Shown here one piece after another: positions 36,394 through 44,810 of a stretch of DNA of 64,000 nucleotides. Position 1 is the first letter of the stretch, and the number at the start of each line of letters is the position of its first letter. Position numbers and translations under genes: made by a program. The stretch comes from Kangiella aquimarina DSM 16071. Lineage in GTDB: Bacteria > Pseudomonadota > Gammaproteobacteria > Enterobacterales > Kangiellaceae. The stretch is taken from contig NZ_KB893650.1 in the NCBI RefSeq assembly GCF_000374105.1, forward strand, positions 986,862-1,050,861, written 5' to 3'. The notes beneath the pieces were generated by a model. It did not search any database and was not told where the DNA came from. It worked only from the letters and a program-made list of their open reading frames with translations.

Positions 36394-37380
36394 TCATGAG
36401 TACCACTGCATCACAACGTACAATGAGCTGATGGAGACCGCAAGCCAAAGGATTACCCCTAACAGCATCGAACGAAAGGGGATCGACTTAATGGCGGTAC
36501 GATTAAGACTGGTTCCCATCCATAACAGGCTGAGTGCGAACAGGTTTTTGGACGCAGGCTTGATGTAAGTGCCTACTTGCGCCATAAGCTCCGAACTTAG
36601 GAGGAAGCTGCTAATAGCACTGGCCAGCAGGAAGAACACAATAAATAAGGGTAGGCTGAATTTTATCTTGCCCGAGTGCTGTGAGATTGAGGCAACAATT
36701 GCCAAAGGAATAATCCATAAGGCGCGTGATAATTTAGTCGTGGTCGCTACTTCTAAGGCTTCCTCGCCATAAACTGCTGCAGCACCAACCACGCTGCTTG
36801 TGTCATGTATTCCCAGTGCCGCCCACAGGCCAAATTGACTCTGCGACAACTCGAGCCAATGACCTACCGCAGGAAATACAAACAGAGCCACCGCATTCAA
36901 GATAAAAACGATGGCAAGGGAAATGACCATATTCTGGCTATTGGCTTTTATTGAAGAACCGACAGCCGCAATAGCGCTTCCACCACAAATCGCTGTCCCA
37001 GAACTGATAAGCCAACCCTGTTGATTATTAAGTTTGAGTAACTTGGCGATGAGTAGTCCAAGTAATAGTGCGCCAGCAATCACGCTAACCGTCAAAACAA
37101 AGCTATCTCTTGCCGTTCCCCAAAGCTCTCCCAGGGGCAGGCTAAATCCCAGCAGAACGATTGCTATCTTGAGTAGCAGACTGGCCCAGCTGGATAGTGG
37201 TAAAGCCTGCTGATCGGCAAAGAACCAACCCCATATCAGGCCCGCTGCCAAGGCATAACTGGCAGGCAATAAACTGAATACACAAGCCAGACTAAGCACA
37301 AGCAACACTATGTTGGCTGGTGTGAAAGGGAATAACTTTGAGTTTTGCACGTTGATAATTAACTGAAAAACATAAGGCAA
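36394..37380 (-). CDS. YeiH-family putative sulfate exporter
   Basis: A 328-aa membrane protein with about ten hydrophobic helices, of the family Cons_hypoth698. Marks: LLKIAIVLLGFSLPLGELWG, SSGTAICGGSAIAAVGSSIKA and AALGIHDTSSVVGAAAVYGEEAL. Transported substrate is not proven for the family. The start is uncertain: the listed start is a TTG with no good ribosome site, and a GTG ten codons later also keeps the first helix. Confidence 0.87.
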   Translation of the reverse strand: MPYVFQLIINVQNSKLFPFTPANIVLLVLSLACVFSLLPASYALAAGLIWGWFFADQQALPLSSWASLLLKIAIVLLGFSLPLGELWGTARDSFVLTVSVIAGALLLGLLIAKLLKLNNQQGWLISSGTAICGGSAIAAVGSSIKANSQNMVISLAIVFILNAVALFVFPAVGHWLELSQSQFGLWAALGIHDTSSVVGAAAVYGEEALEVATTTKLSRALWIIPLAIVASISQHSGKIKFSLPLFIVFFLLASAISSFLLSSELMAQVGTYIKPASKNLFALSLLWMGTSLNRTAIKSIPFRSMLLGVILWLAVSISSLYVVMQWYS

Positions 37381-37493
37381 GAGTTTACAGGCCTTTGTAA
37401 GTCACTTCATTAGCTTTCTTTAATATGGTTGGCTTCGCAGAGCCTAATACACACTTTGTTACAGCCTTTTGATAAAAAATTTGCAAAAAGTGT

Positions 37494-37522
37494 TTTACAG
37501 ATTCGGTGTTATATCTTAGTAT
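37494..37522 (+). promoter_or_regulatory. Predicted promoter of the GntR-ABC operon
   Basis: TTTACA (37494-37499), 17-bp spacer, TAGTAT (37517-37522). The -10 region falls inside the inverted repeat 37505-37528, so a repressor bound there would block RNA polymerase. Confidence 0.5.
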
Positions 37523-37528
37523 AACACC
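37505..37528. promoter_or_regulatory. Likely operator of the GntR/YtrA regulator
   Basis: Perfect 9-bp inverted repeat GGTGTTATA-TCTTAG-TATAACACC, 110 bp before the regulator gene. The size and symmetry fit a GntR-family dimer, and autoregulation is usual for YtrA-type repressors linked to ABC genes. Confidence 0.7.
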
Positions 37529-37638
37529 ATGTCAGCGAGACACTGAACGTAAAAAACTTGTCTTGCTTAGCTAAGATGTTGATTTTGATGTTTTTTAACT
37601 CAAAACAGCAAAGGGTAACTGCCAACAGGTAGCTAAAT

Positions 37639-38013
37639 ATGCAAATACATTGGGATGACACACAGCCAATTTACCTGCAGCTCCGCGATAAGGTCCTTAA
37701 TATGATCCTTGATGGAAGCTTGCAGGAAGGTGATGCCTTGCCCTCGGTTCGGAACATTTCAGCGGAATATCAGCTGAACCCGATTACCGTATCCAAGGCC
37801 TATCAATTATTGGTTGAAAGTGAATTAGCAGAAAAACGAAGGGGATTAGGCATGTTCGTAACAGAAGGTGCGAAAGAGAAGTTATTAAAGCAGGAACGCG
37901 AACAGTTCTTGACTGTAGAGTGGCCGGCGCTGTTAAAGAAAATCGAACGCTTGCAGATTTCATTGGATGATCTCTTCAATCGTACTAAAGCTGAGGAGAG
38001 CGATCATGAGTAA
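37639..38013 (+). CDS. GntR-family (YtrA-type) transcriptional regulator
   Basis: A 124-aa repressor: winged helix IYLQLRDKVLNMILDGSLQEGDALPSVRNIS (in two blocks) with VSKAYQLLVESELAEKRRGLGMFV, then a short helical dimerisation tail, as in the YtrA subfamily that lacks a ligand-binding domain. It overlaps the ABC ATPase gene by 8 bp and probably controls the operon through the operator at 37505-37528. Confidence 0.93.
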   Translation: MQIHWDDTQPIYLQLRDKVLNMILDGSLQEGDALPSVRNISAEYQLNPITVSKAYQLLVESELAEKRRGLGMFVTEGAKEKLLKQEREQFLTVEWPALLKKIERLQISLDDLFNRTKAEESDHE

Positions 38014-38863
38014 TATCATTGAAGCCAAAGGATTGAATAAACAATATGGCAATTTCAAAGCTCTTGATAACGTTAGCTTTGAGTTAGAGTCAGGACGTAT
38101 TTTGGGTCTTATTGGCCCAAATGGTGCGGGAAAAACAACATTACTAAAATCACTGTTAGGTTTAACACCTTTCGAAGGCGAGCTTAATATTTTCGGTCTG
38201 GATCCGCATAAGCAACGTGATGAATTGATGAAACGCGTCTGTTTTATTGCTGATGTGGCCGTGTTACCTCGCTGGATAAAAGTAAGTCAGGCAATCGACT
38301 TTGTAGAGGGGGTACATCCTCGTTTCAGTCGTGAGCTGTGTGAGAAGTACTTGGAACAAACAAAAATAAAAAGGAATAGCCGGGTTAAGTCTTTATCCAA
38401 AGGAATGGTGGTGCAGCTGCACCTGGCCTTAATCATGGCAATTGATGCGGATTTGTTGATTCTGGACGAGCCAACGTTAGGACTGGATATCCTGTTCCGC
38501 AAATCATTCTACGAGCAACTGCTAAACGATTATTTTGATGATAATAGAACCATAATAATAACCACGCATCAGGTTGAGGAAATTGAGCACATATTAAGTG
38601 ACTTGATATTTATCCAGGACGGAAAAATCGTGCTCGATGACTCAATGGATGCTATTGCAGACTCGTATTTTGAAGTAATGGTTGAGAAGGAGTTTGAGGA
38701 AGCTGCCTTAGCGATGAAGCCACTGAATGTCAGGGAAGTCTTTGGACAGAAGGTTTGTCTGTTCAGTGGTATCGCTAAGGAGCAACTTCAAGAATTAGGT
38801 AAGGTTCGCAAACCGAGCGTAGCCGATCTGTTTGTTGCCAAAATGAAAGGAGAGGCCGCATGA
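38006..38863 (+). CDS. ABC transporter ATP-binding protein
   Basis: A 285-aa ATPase: Walker A GPNGAGKTT, signature LSKGMVVQLHLAL (degenerate, LSKGM instead of LSGGQ), Walker B LLILDEPTLGLD, switch His in TTHQVEE. ATG 38006 is chosen, with GAGGAG before it; an upstream start at 37967 would lie deep within the regulator gene. Coupled to the permease gene by an ATGA overlap. It most resembles YtrB-type exporters of peptides or antibiotics. Confidence 0.93.
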   Translation: MSNIIEAKGLNKQYGNFKALDNVSFELESGRILGLIGPNGAGKTTLLKSLLGLTPFEGELNIFGLDPHKQRDELMKRVCFIADVAVLPRWIKVSQAIDFVEGVHPRFSRELCEKYLEQTKIKRNSRVKSLSKGMVVQLHLALIMAIDADLLILDEPTLGLDILFRKSFYEQLLNDYFDDNRTIIITTHQVEEIEHILSDLIFIQDGKIVLDDSMDAIADSYFEVMVEKEFEEAALAMKPLNVREVFGQKVCLFSGIAKEQLQELGKVRKPSVADLFVAKMKGEAA

Positions 38864-39816
38864 AAACGTTTCTGACCTTATTAAAAAGAGAGTACTGGGA
38901 AAATAAGACCGGTCTACAGTGGGTACCCTTGATTATTGGTGGTATCGCAGTATTTGGTGTCTTCCTTGGAGTCTTTGTATTCAGCACCAGTAATGTACAA
39001 ATCAATGGTGTGGGTAGTCATGATTTGACTAGCTTATTCAAGTTATACGATGTCAGTGTAGACCCGAGAGCAAAAGCAATCGGTGTTCAAATGGGCATGT
39101 ATAGCGGCATATTTAGCTTTGGCTTTGTGTTGGCAATCGTTGGCTTCTTCTATTGTTTAGGTGCGCTATACGATGACCGTAAGGACCGTAGCATTCTGTT
39201 TTGGAAATCAATGCCGATCTCGGACACGATGACGGTGGTTTCTAAAGTAGTCACCGTAATATTACTGGCACCGCTATTTTTCTGGGTCATATTACAGGTT
39301 ACGACTTTGGCAATAATGATATTAGCCACTATTTTTGCCTGGGTATCGGATGCCAGCGCCTGGAGCAATATTTGGCAGCCATCTAACTTATTTGTGATTG
39401 CTTTCTATCAGTTACAGGCCTTTTATGTTGCGACCCTGTGGGCTGCCCCAATAGTTGGTTACCTGTTGTTGGTATCGAGCTGGACTAAAAAAGTGCCATT
39501 CCTGGTTGCAACAGTACCGGTAGTACTTGTGATTATCGCGGAAAGTATCGTCACTAACACAGCTCACGTTGCTTCATACATTGGCGAGCGCTTTGTGATG
39601 ATTTGGGCAGCTTATATTACTCCAGTGGCCAATATCGCAGGTGACTTTAGCGATGTGATTGAAAGTGATGCTGCTGACTTCATCGAAGAGGACTGGATTC
39701 CTTTAAGCTTTAGTAAGCATCTTATGGACATGGATTTATGGTTAGGGATTGTTGTCGGTGCAGCATTTGTGGTCGGCGCGATTATGATTAGACGTTACCG
39801 TGATGAGGCTCTTTAA
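38860..39816 (+). CDS. ABC transporter permease
   Basis: A 318-aa membrane protein with an N-terminal cytoplasmic start (MKTFLTLLKREYWENKTG), a first helix WVPLIIGGIAVFGVFLGVFVF and about six helices in all, with a large extracytoplasmic loop (STSNVQINGVGSH). The cytoplasmic DDRKDRSILFWKSMPISD is typical of ABC-2-type permeases. Forms the exporter with the preceding ATPase. Confidence 0.88.
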   Translation: MKTFLTLLKREYWENKTGLQWVPLIIGGIAVFGVFLGVFVFSTSNVQINGVGSHDLTSLFKLYDVSVDPRAKAIGVQMGMYSGIFSFGFVLAIVGFFYCLGALYDDRKDRSILFWKSMPISDTMTVVSKVVTVILLAPLFFWVILQVTTLAIMILATIFAWVSDASAWSNIWQPSNLFVIAFYQLQAFYVATLWAAPIVGYLLLVSSWTKKVPFLVATVPVVLVIIAESIVTNTAHVASYIGERFVMIWAAYITPVANIAGDFSDVIESDAADFIEEDWIPLSFSKHLMDMDLWLGIVVGAAFVVGAIMIRRYRDEAL

Positions 39817-39846
39817 GAGCCCATCACGCAGCAAAGGAGATAGATT

Positions 39847-40026
39847 ATGGTTTACAACAAAAAAAGCACTCAATGGTTGAGTAGAGCCTGCCTTTACATA
39901 GGCATGGGAGCACTGATAACGATTGTAGCCATTCAATGGAATCAGTCGGTACCAGAGATAGAAGTTCTCAACTCGCTTGAGACAGTGAATAAAATCCACT
40001 TGAGTATCAAGAATTTCTTCAAGTAA
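39847..40026 (+). CDS. Small single-helix membrane protein (59 aa)
   Basis: ATG 39847 preceded by AAAGGAGA, 30 bp after the permease. The product has a basic start (MVYNKKSTQWLSR), one transmembrane helix (ACLYIGMGALITIVAIQW) and a 29-residue tail. It is probably the last gene of the GntR-ABC operon; not recognised as a known family. The strong ribosome site and membrane topology support it. Confidence 0.65.
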   Translation: MVYNKKSTQWLSRACLYIGMGALITIVAIQWNQSVPEIEVLNSLETVNKIHLSIKNFFK

Positions 40027-40380
40027 GTGATATAAACGGACTTTATAGAGCCAACAGAATTAATATACAGGAAGGACTATCTTGCTATCCTTCCTGACAT
40101 TGGCCAGTAATCAAAATACACACCTGCTCAAAAGTTGTACAATATGGACGAGCTATATCCCGCTTATTTCTCTAAATAGCCTGTTTATTGTGCAAAATCC
40201 TGCCCAGCTACCAAGTTACACCTGCAAAATTTGTTGACAAATTACCATCGTTATATTGCTTGCTTATAAGTAGAAATTATTGATAGTATGCGATTTATAA
40301 GTGGTATGACGTCTTACCGTCTTCCGTTTACTTTTGTTTACAGCGAACAGTTAATTCCTATCGATGGGGGAAGGAATTGT
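40027..40380. other. Non-coding region before the DUF1302 gene
   Basis: About 350 bp without a gene. It holds an 8-bp inverted repeat AGGAAGGA/TCCTTCCT at about 40068-40094 with no following T-run, and TTGACA (40234-40239), a good -35 hexamer for which no well-spaced -10 is obvious. Probably the promoter region of the export group at 40381. Confidence 0.45.
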
Positions 40381-42294
40381 ATGAAAAATACAGGGTTAAA
40401 CCATAAAAGCTCTCCAATGACGCGCTTATCTCAAATTGCAGCAGGTGTTGCATTAGCTGTGTCAGCTGCCAGCAGTCAGGCGGTCAATTGGGACACAGAA
40501 AATTACGATGTTAACTTTGATACTACTTTATCGGTAGGTGTCGGTGTACGAGTTGAAGAGCGAGACCGTAACTTGGTCGGTAAATCAAATCTCTATCAAA
40601 TTGAGAATGGACAGCCAATTTCAAATGCTTATCTTTCAGGCGATGTCCCTCCGGGAGCCTGGTCTAACAACTCCGACGATGGCAATCTAAATTTTGATAA
40701 AGGTGACTTCTTTTCACAAGTAATCAAAGGCGTTCATGAACTAGACATTCGTCATAAGGATGGCGACCAGGGCTTATTCGCGCGAGGCCTTTGGTACTAT
40801 GACCGTATTTTGATGGACACTGAGCTTCCTTTCCGTAATCTCGATAGCTATGGCGGACAAGATGGCAGAAATACTGCAAGAGAAGAGCAGGGTTACGATG
40901 CTCGTATGCTTGATATGTATGTCTGGAAAACATTTGAGTTCGACAGTGGCAACGTAATGCAGGTTCGTTTAGGTGAGCAGGTTGTTAGCTGGGGTGAAAG
41001 TACCTTTATCCAGCACAGTTTATCTGAAGCTAATCCAGTAGATTTGAGAACCTTAAGAAATCCAGGTGCTGAGCTAAAAGAAGCTTTTATTCCGACCAGT
41101 ATGATCTGGACATCATTCGACTTGAGTGAAAGCTGGAATATGGAAGCTTTCTATCAATTTGAATTTGAAGAAGTTAAGTTTGATGAGCCAGGAACCTATT
41201 TCTCTACTCGTGACTTCTTAGGCCTGAAAGGTGAAGAAGTTCACTTAGGTTTTGCACAATACCCAGAAGGTCAACCAGGTACTGTTGCATTACGTGATGA
41301 AACACGTTTTGCTGATGACCAAGGCCAGTTCGGTGTCAAAGTCGGATATTTCACTGAATATGGTACCGAGTTTGGTTTCTACTACATGAATTACCACAAC
41401 CGCCGCCCAATTATTTCTGCAAATGCAGCTAATGCTGAGGGCGTAGTTACTGGTTTCCTTGAATATCCTGAAGACATTCAAATGTATGGCTTGAGTTTCA
41501 ATACTGCGACTGATAGTGGTTTATCTGTAGCGGGTGAGATTTCTTACCGTGTAGATGAGCCTTTGCAGGTTGATGATGTTGAATTATTATTCGCAACTCT
41601 TGAGCCAATTGGTCAAATACCAAGCGGAACTAGTCAGGTTGCTAATGGCGTAGGCTTAGGCGAAGAAATTTCAGGTTACCGTTTGCTTGACACCGTACAG
41701 GCACAGATGACAGTAACTTCATTACTGGGCCCGGTTTTTGGTTCTGACCAGACGGCATTCTTAGTTGAAGTGGGTGCTAACCAGATTTTAGATATGCCAA
41801 GTCAAGACGAGCTACGATTTGAGTCTGAGGGTACTTTCCGTTCCGGCAACCCAGATCGTGCCATTGACTACAATGGTAACGGAACAATTGATGGCTTATT
41901 TGGTTTTGACCCAACAGGCACTTCGCCTTGCGGTTTTACAAATCCAACAACCGGTCAACGTATCAGAACTGAATGTGAAGGCATGACTGAGAACGGTTTT
42001 GCTGATGAGTTTTCATGGGGCTACCGTATGGCAATGCGCTGGGATTACAACAACGTATTCAGTGGTTGGAATATGTCTCCACGTATCGTATTCCAGCATG
42101 ACGTGAGCGGTAACACACCTGCACCTATTTCGAACTTCCTGGAAGGTCGTAAGTCATTATCAGCAGGGGTAAGTTTAAGTACCTTAAGTGCCTGGAAGTG
42201 GGACTTTGCGTATAACAGCTACTTCGGTGGTGGTTCTGCAAACCTGATTTCTGACCGAGATCACGTCTCGCTAGCATTAAGTTATTCGTTTTAA
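40381..42294 (+). CDS. DUF1302 outer-membrane protein
   Basis: A 637-aa predicted beta-barrel. Signal peptide MKNTGLNHKSSPMTRLSQIA and on, cleaved near SSQAVNW; many amphipathic strands; the C-terminal HVSLALSYSF ends in Phe, typical of barrel insertion. ATG 40381 is preferred over 40288 because GGAAGGA precedes it and the signal peptide starts there. Members are paired with DUF1329 proteins and RND/MMPL transporters; substrates are probably lipids or hydrophobic compounds (inferred). Confidence 0.88.
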   Translation: MKNTGLNHKSSPMTRLSQIAAGVALAVSAASSQAVNWDTENYDVNFDTTLSVGVGVRVEERDRNLVGKSNLYQIENGQPISNAYLSGDVPPGAWSNNSDDGNLNFDKGDFFSQVIKGVHELDIRHKDGDQGLFARGLWYYDRILMDTELPFRNLDSYGGQDGRNTAREEQGYDARMLDMYVWKTFEFDSGNVMQVRLGEQVVSWGESTFIQHSLSEANPVDLRTLRNPGAELKEAFIPTSMIWTSFDLSESWNMEAFYQFEFEEVKFDEPGTYFSTRDFLGLKGEEVHLGFAQYPEGQPGTVALRDETRFADDQGQFGVKVGYFTEYGTEFGFYYMNYHNRRPIISANAANAEGVVTGFLEYPEDIQMYGLSFNTATDSGLSVAGEISYRVDEPLQVDDVELLFATLEPIGQIPSGTSQVANGVGLGEEISGYRLLDTVQAQMTVTSLLGPVFGSDQTAFLVEVGANQILDMPSQDELRFESEGTFRSGNPDRAIDYNGNGTIDGLFGFDPTGTSPCGFTNPTTGQRIRTECEGMTENGFADEFSWGYRMAMRWDYNNVFSGWNMSPRIVFQHDVSGNTPAPISNFLEGRKSLSAGVSLSTLSAWKWDFAYNSYFGGGSANLISDRDHVSLALSYSF

Positions 42295-42313
42295 TAAAAG
42301 GGTTGTATAAGAT

Positions 42314-43696
42314 ATGACTAAAGTGATGAATAAATGGTTATTGGCAGGTGCAGTCGTTTCGGCTATGTGTACGAGCGTTGCATCCGCTAAAGTATCAGAA
42401 GAAAAGGCTGCGCAATTAGGCGGAGAAATCTATACACCCATGGGTTCTATTCGCGCAGGTAATGAAGATGGCACTATTCCAGCCTGGACTGGTGGTATCA
42501 CCGAAGACATGATACCTGAAGGTTACCAGGAGGGTGATCACCATCCTGATCCTTTTGCAGGTGATGAAAAACTCTTCACGATTGATGCATCTAATTATCA
42601 GCAATACGCAGAACATCTAACGGTAGGTCAGATTGCTTTATTCAAGGCTTATCCAGATCGTTTCAAAATGCACATCTATCCAACGCGTCGTAGTGCATCT
42701 TATCCTCAACATGTTCTGGATGCAGTTAAAGCAAATGCTACTCGTGCCGAACTAATCCAGGAAGGTAATGGTATTAAGGGCGCAGCAATTGGGATTCCTT
42801 TTCCATTCCCGGAGAATGGTCTGCAGCTAATTTGGAACTCAATAACCCGTTATCGTGGTGTTTCTGTTGAGCGTGAAGTGGGCCAGGCTGCTCCATTACC
42901 AGATGGTGATTATGTGTTGGTAAAGCTGAAAGATGAGCTACACCACATATACAATCAACCAGATATGACTCCAGAAAAATTGGAAGAAGGTAACGTACTG
43001 TTCTTGTTCCGCCAAAACGTAACTGCTCCAGCACGCTTGGCAGGTACTGCATTATTGGTTCACGAAACTATGGACCAAGTTAAAGAGCCTCGTAAAGCAT
43101 GGACTTATAACACTGGTCAGCGTCGTGTGCGTCGTGCTCCAAACGTAGCTTATGATGCCCCGGGTACTGCTTCTGATGGTCTAAGAACCACTGACGATTT
43201 CGATATGTTCAATGGTGCTCCTGATCGTTATAACTGGACTATTACAGGCAAGAAAGAAATCTATATTCCATACAACACTTATAAGCTACATTCAGACGAA
43301 GTAACTTATGATGAAATCATTCAGCCTGGCGTGATTAATTCTGACCTGGTTCGTTATGAAAAGCATCGTGTATGGGTATTAGAAGCAAACTTAAAAGAAG
43401 ATACGCGTCATCAATATAAGAAGCGTGTGTTCTATATTGATGAAGACAGCTGGCAGATTGCTGCTGAAGAAATGTATGACGAGCGTGGTGAGTTGTGGCG
43501 TGTAGCTATGGCTTATCTAGTCAATTACTATGACGTACCAACTTTGTGGTCAACGCTTGAAGCATATTACGATCTTCCATCAGGTCGTTACTTGGTCATC
43601 GGTTTGGATAACCAGGAAAATATGTATAACTTCAAAGTTGAGTTTAGTGATTCTCACTTCACTCCTTCAGCATTACGTCGCGCAGGCATACGCTAG
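42314..43696 (+). CDS. DUF1329 periplasmic protein
   Basis: A 460-aa exported protein. Signal peptide MTKVMNKWLLAGAVVSAMCT and on, to ASA; then the family start AAQLGGEIYTPMGSIRAGNEDGTIPAWTGGI (in blocks AAQLGGEIYTP and GSIRAGNEDGTIPAWTGG). The fold relates to LolA/LolB-like lipid carriers, so it may ferry a lipid across the periplasm (inferred). It lies 19 bp after the DUF1302 gene. A strong terminator follows. Confidence 0.88.
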   Translation: MTKVMNKWLLAGAVVSAMCTSVASAKVSEEKAAQLGGEIYTPMGSIRAGNEDGTIPAWTGGITEDMIPEGYQEGDHHPDPFAGDEKLFTIDASNYQQYAEHLTVGQIALFKAYPDRFKMHIYPTRRSASYPQHVLDAVKANATRAELIQEGNGIKGAAIGIPFPFPENGLQLIWNSITRYRGVSVEREVGQAAPLPDGDYVLVKLKDELHHIYNQPDMTPEKLEEGNVLFLFRQNVTAPARLAGTALLVHETMDQVKEPRKAWTYNTGQRRVRRAPNVAYDAPGTASDGLRTTDDFDMFNGAPDRYNWTITGKKEIYIPYNTYKLHSDEVTYDEIIQPGVINSDLVRYEKHRVWVLEANLKEDTRHQYKKRVFYIDEDSWQIAAEEMYDERGELWRVAMAYLVNYYDVPTLWSTLEAYYDLPSGRYLVIGLDNQENMYNFKVEFSDSHFTPSALRRAGIR

Positions 43697-43708
43697 TTAG
43701 ACAATGCA

Positions 43709-43736
43709 AGCGGCCGTTTCTTCGGCCGCTTTTTTT
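43709..43736 (+). terminator. Terminator after the DUF1329 gene
   Basis: AGCGGCCG (43709-43716) pairs with CGGCCGCT (43723-43730) around TTTCTT, followed by a T-run. It may separate, or attenuate between, the DUF1302-DUF1329 pair and the YCF48-MMPL pair. Confidence 0.9.
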
Positions 43737-43770
43737 ACACTTTAATAATAACCAGAGAATACTGTTCTGT

Positions 43771-44778
43771 ATGAAAGCAATCATTAAGTATGCATTCCCT
43801 TTGGTGCTGTTGTTCACCGGAATACAGGTTTCCTCAAGTGCAGAAACCGAACCTGCCTTAATCGCTGATAAAGCTGTAAAATCCCTATTGTTAGATGTCG
43901 AAATGTTAGAGTCAGGCCGATTGGTCACAGTGGGTGAGCGTGGGCATATATTGCTATCTGATGATCAGGGCATTGAGTGGCGTCAGGTTCCCGTTCCAAC
44001 CCGTGAACAATTAACGGCAGTTGATTTTCTGGATGACAAACGCGGTATCGCAGTTGGTTTCAGCCAGACTATTCTGATGACAAATGATGGTGGGGAAAGT
44101 TGGCAGTTGACTCATCATGAAGAGTCATTTGAGCAACCAGCGTTATTCGATGTTCAATTTATAAATGGCGACAAGATTGTTGCGGTTGGCTCTTACGGCT
44201 TATACCTTGAATCAAGTGATGGTGGTGAGACCTGGGAAGCCCAGGAAGTGGAAGGGCTTGCTGACTATTACGGCTTTTTCAGTCACTTTTATTCAATCCA
44301 AAAAGTCACAGATGACTACTGGGTAATGGCTGGTGAGAAGTTTATCGATGGTGTTGATGAAGATGGTTTTGAAACCAGCTCTGCATTAGCAGCTGAAACA
44401 CGAGATGGTGGTGAAACCTGGCAAAAATTACCTACTCCATACGATGGTTCATTTTTTGGCATTGAGGTAGATGATAAAGGTTATCTATACGTCTATGGCT
44501 TAAGAGGTAACTTATACATCTCCAAGGATGCAGGGCAATCGTGGCAGGGACAATTTCTTAGTACCGCATCTGGTTTTCATGATATGGCTATACTGGATGA
44601 GAATCGTTGGGTATTAGTTGGTACGGGTGGTGTTCTTGTTTACAAAACACTAACTTCAACCGATATCAAAAAACGCAAAGACTTAAAAGGCCGTGCAGCA
44701 GTTGTGGCGGTAGATGAAGATACATTAGTTGTAGTGGGTGATGGCGGCGTTGAACGCTTGAGCCTTTCACAACAATAA
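43771..44778 (+). CDS. YCF48-like beta-propeller protein
   Basis: A 335-aa exported protein with signal peptide MKAIIKYAFPLVLLFTGIQV and repeated BNR/YCF48-type blades: NDGGESWQLT, SDGGETWEAQ, RDGGETWQKL, KDAGQSWQGQ. Propellers of this kind accompany RND/MMPL transporters in DUF1302-DUF1329 groups and probably act as periplasmic assembly or adaptor factors (inferred). The MMPL gene follows 32 bp later. Confidence 0.85.
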   Translation: MKAIIKYAFPLVLLFTGIQVSSSAETEPALIADKAVKSLLLDVEMLESGRLVTVGERGHILLSDDQGIEWRQVPVPTREQLTAVDFLDDKRGIAVGFSQTILMTNDGGESWQLTHHEESFEQPALFDVQFINGDKIVAVGSYGLYLESSDGGETWEAQEVEGLADYYGFFSHFYSIQKVTDDYWVMAGEKFIDGVDEDGFETSSALAAETRDGGETWQKLPTPYDGSFFGIEVDDKGYLYVYGLRGNLYISKDAGQSWQGQFLSTASGFHDMAILDENRWVLVGTGGVLVYKTLTSTDIKKRKDLKGRAAVVAVDEDTLVVVGDGGVERLSLSQQ

Positions 44779-44810
44779 CTCGCCAAAGTATTCTTTAAAG
44801 GTTATATAGA

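Noticed and set aside
40068-40094. Inverted repeat AGGAAGGA/TCCTTCCT as a terminator of the ABC operon
   Set aside because: No T-run follows on either strand within reach, so a classical terminator is not supported.
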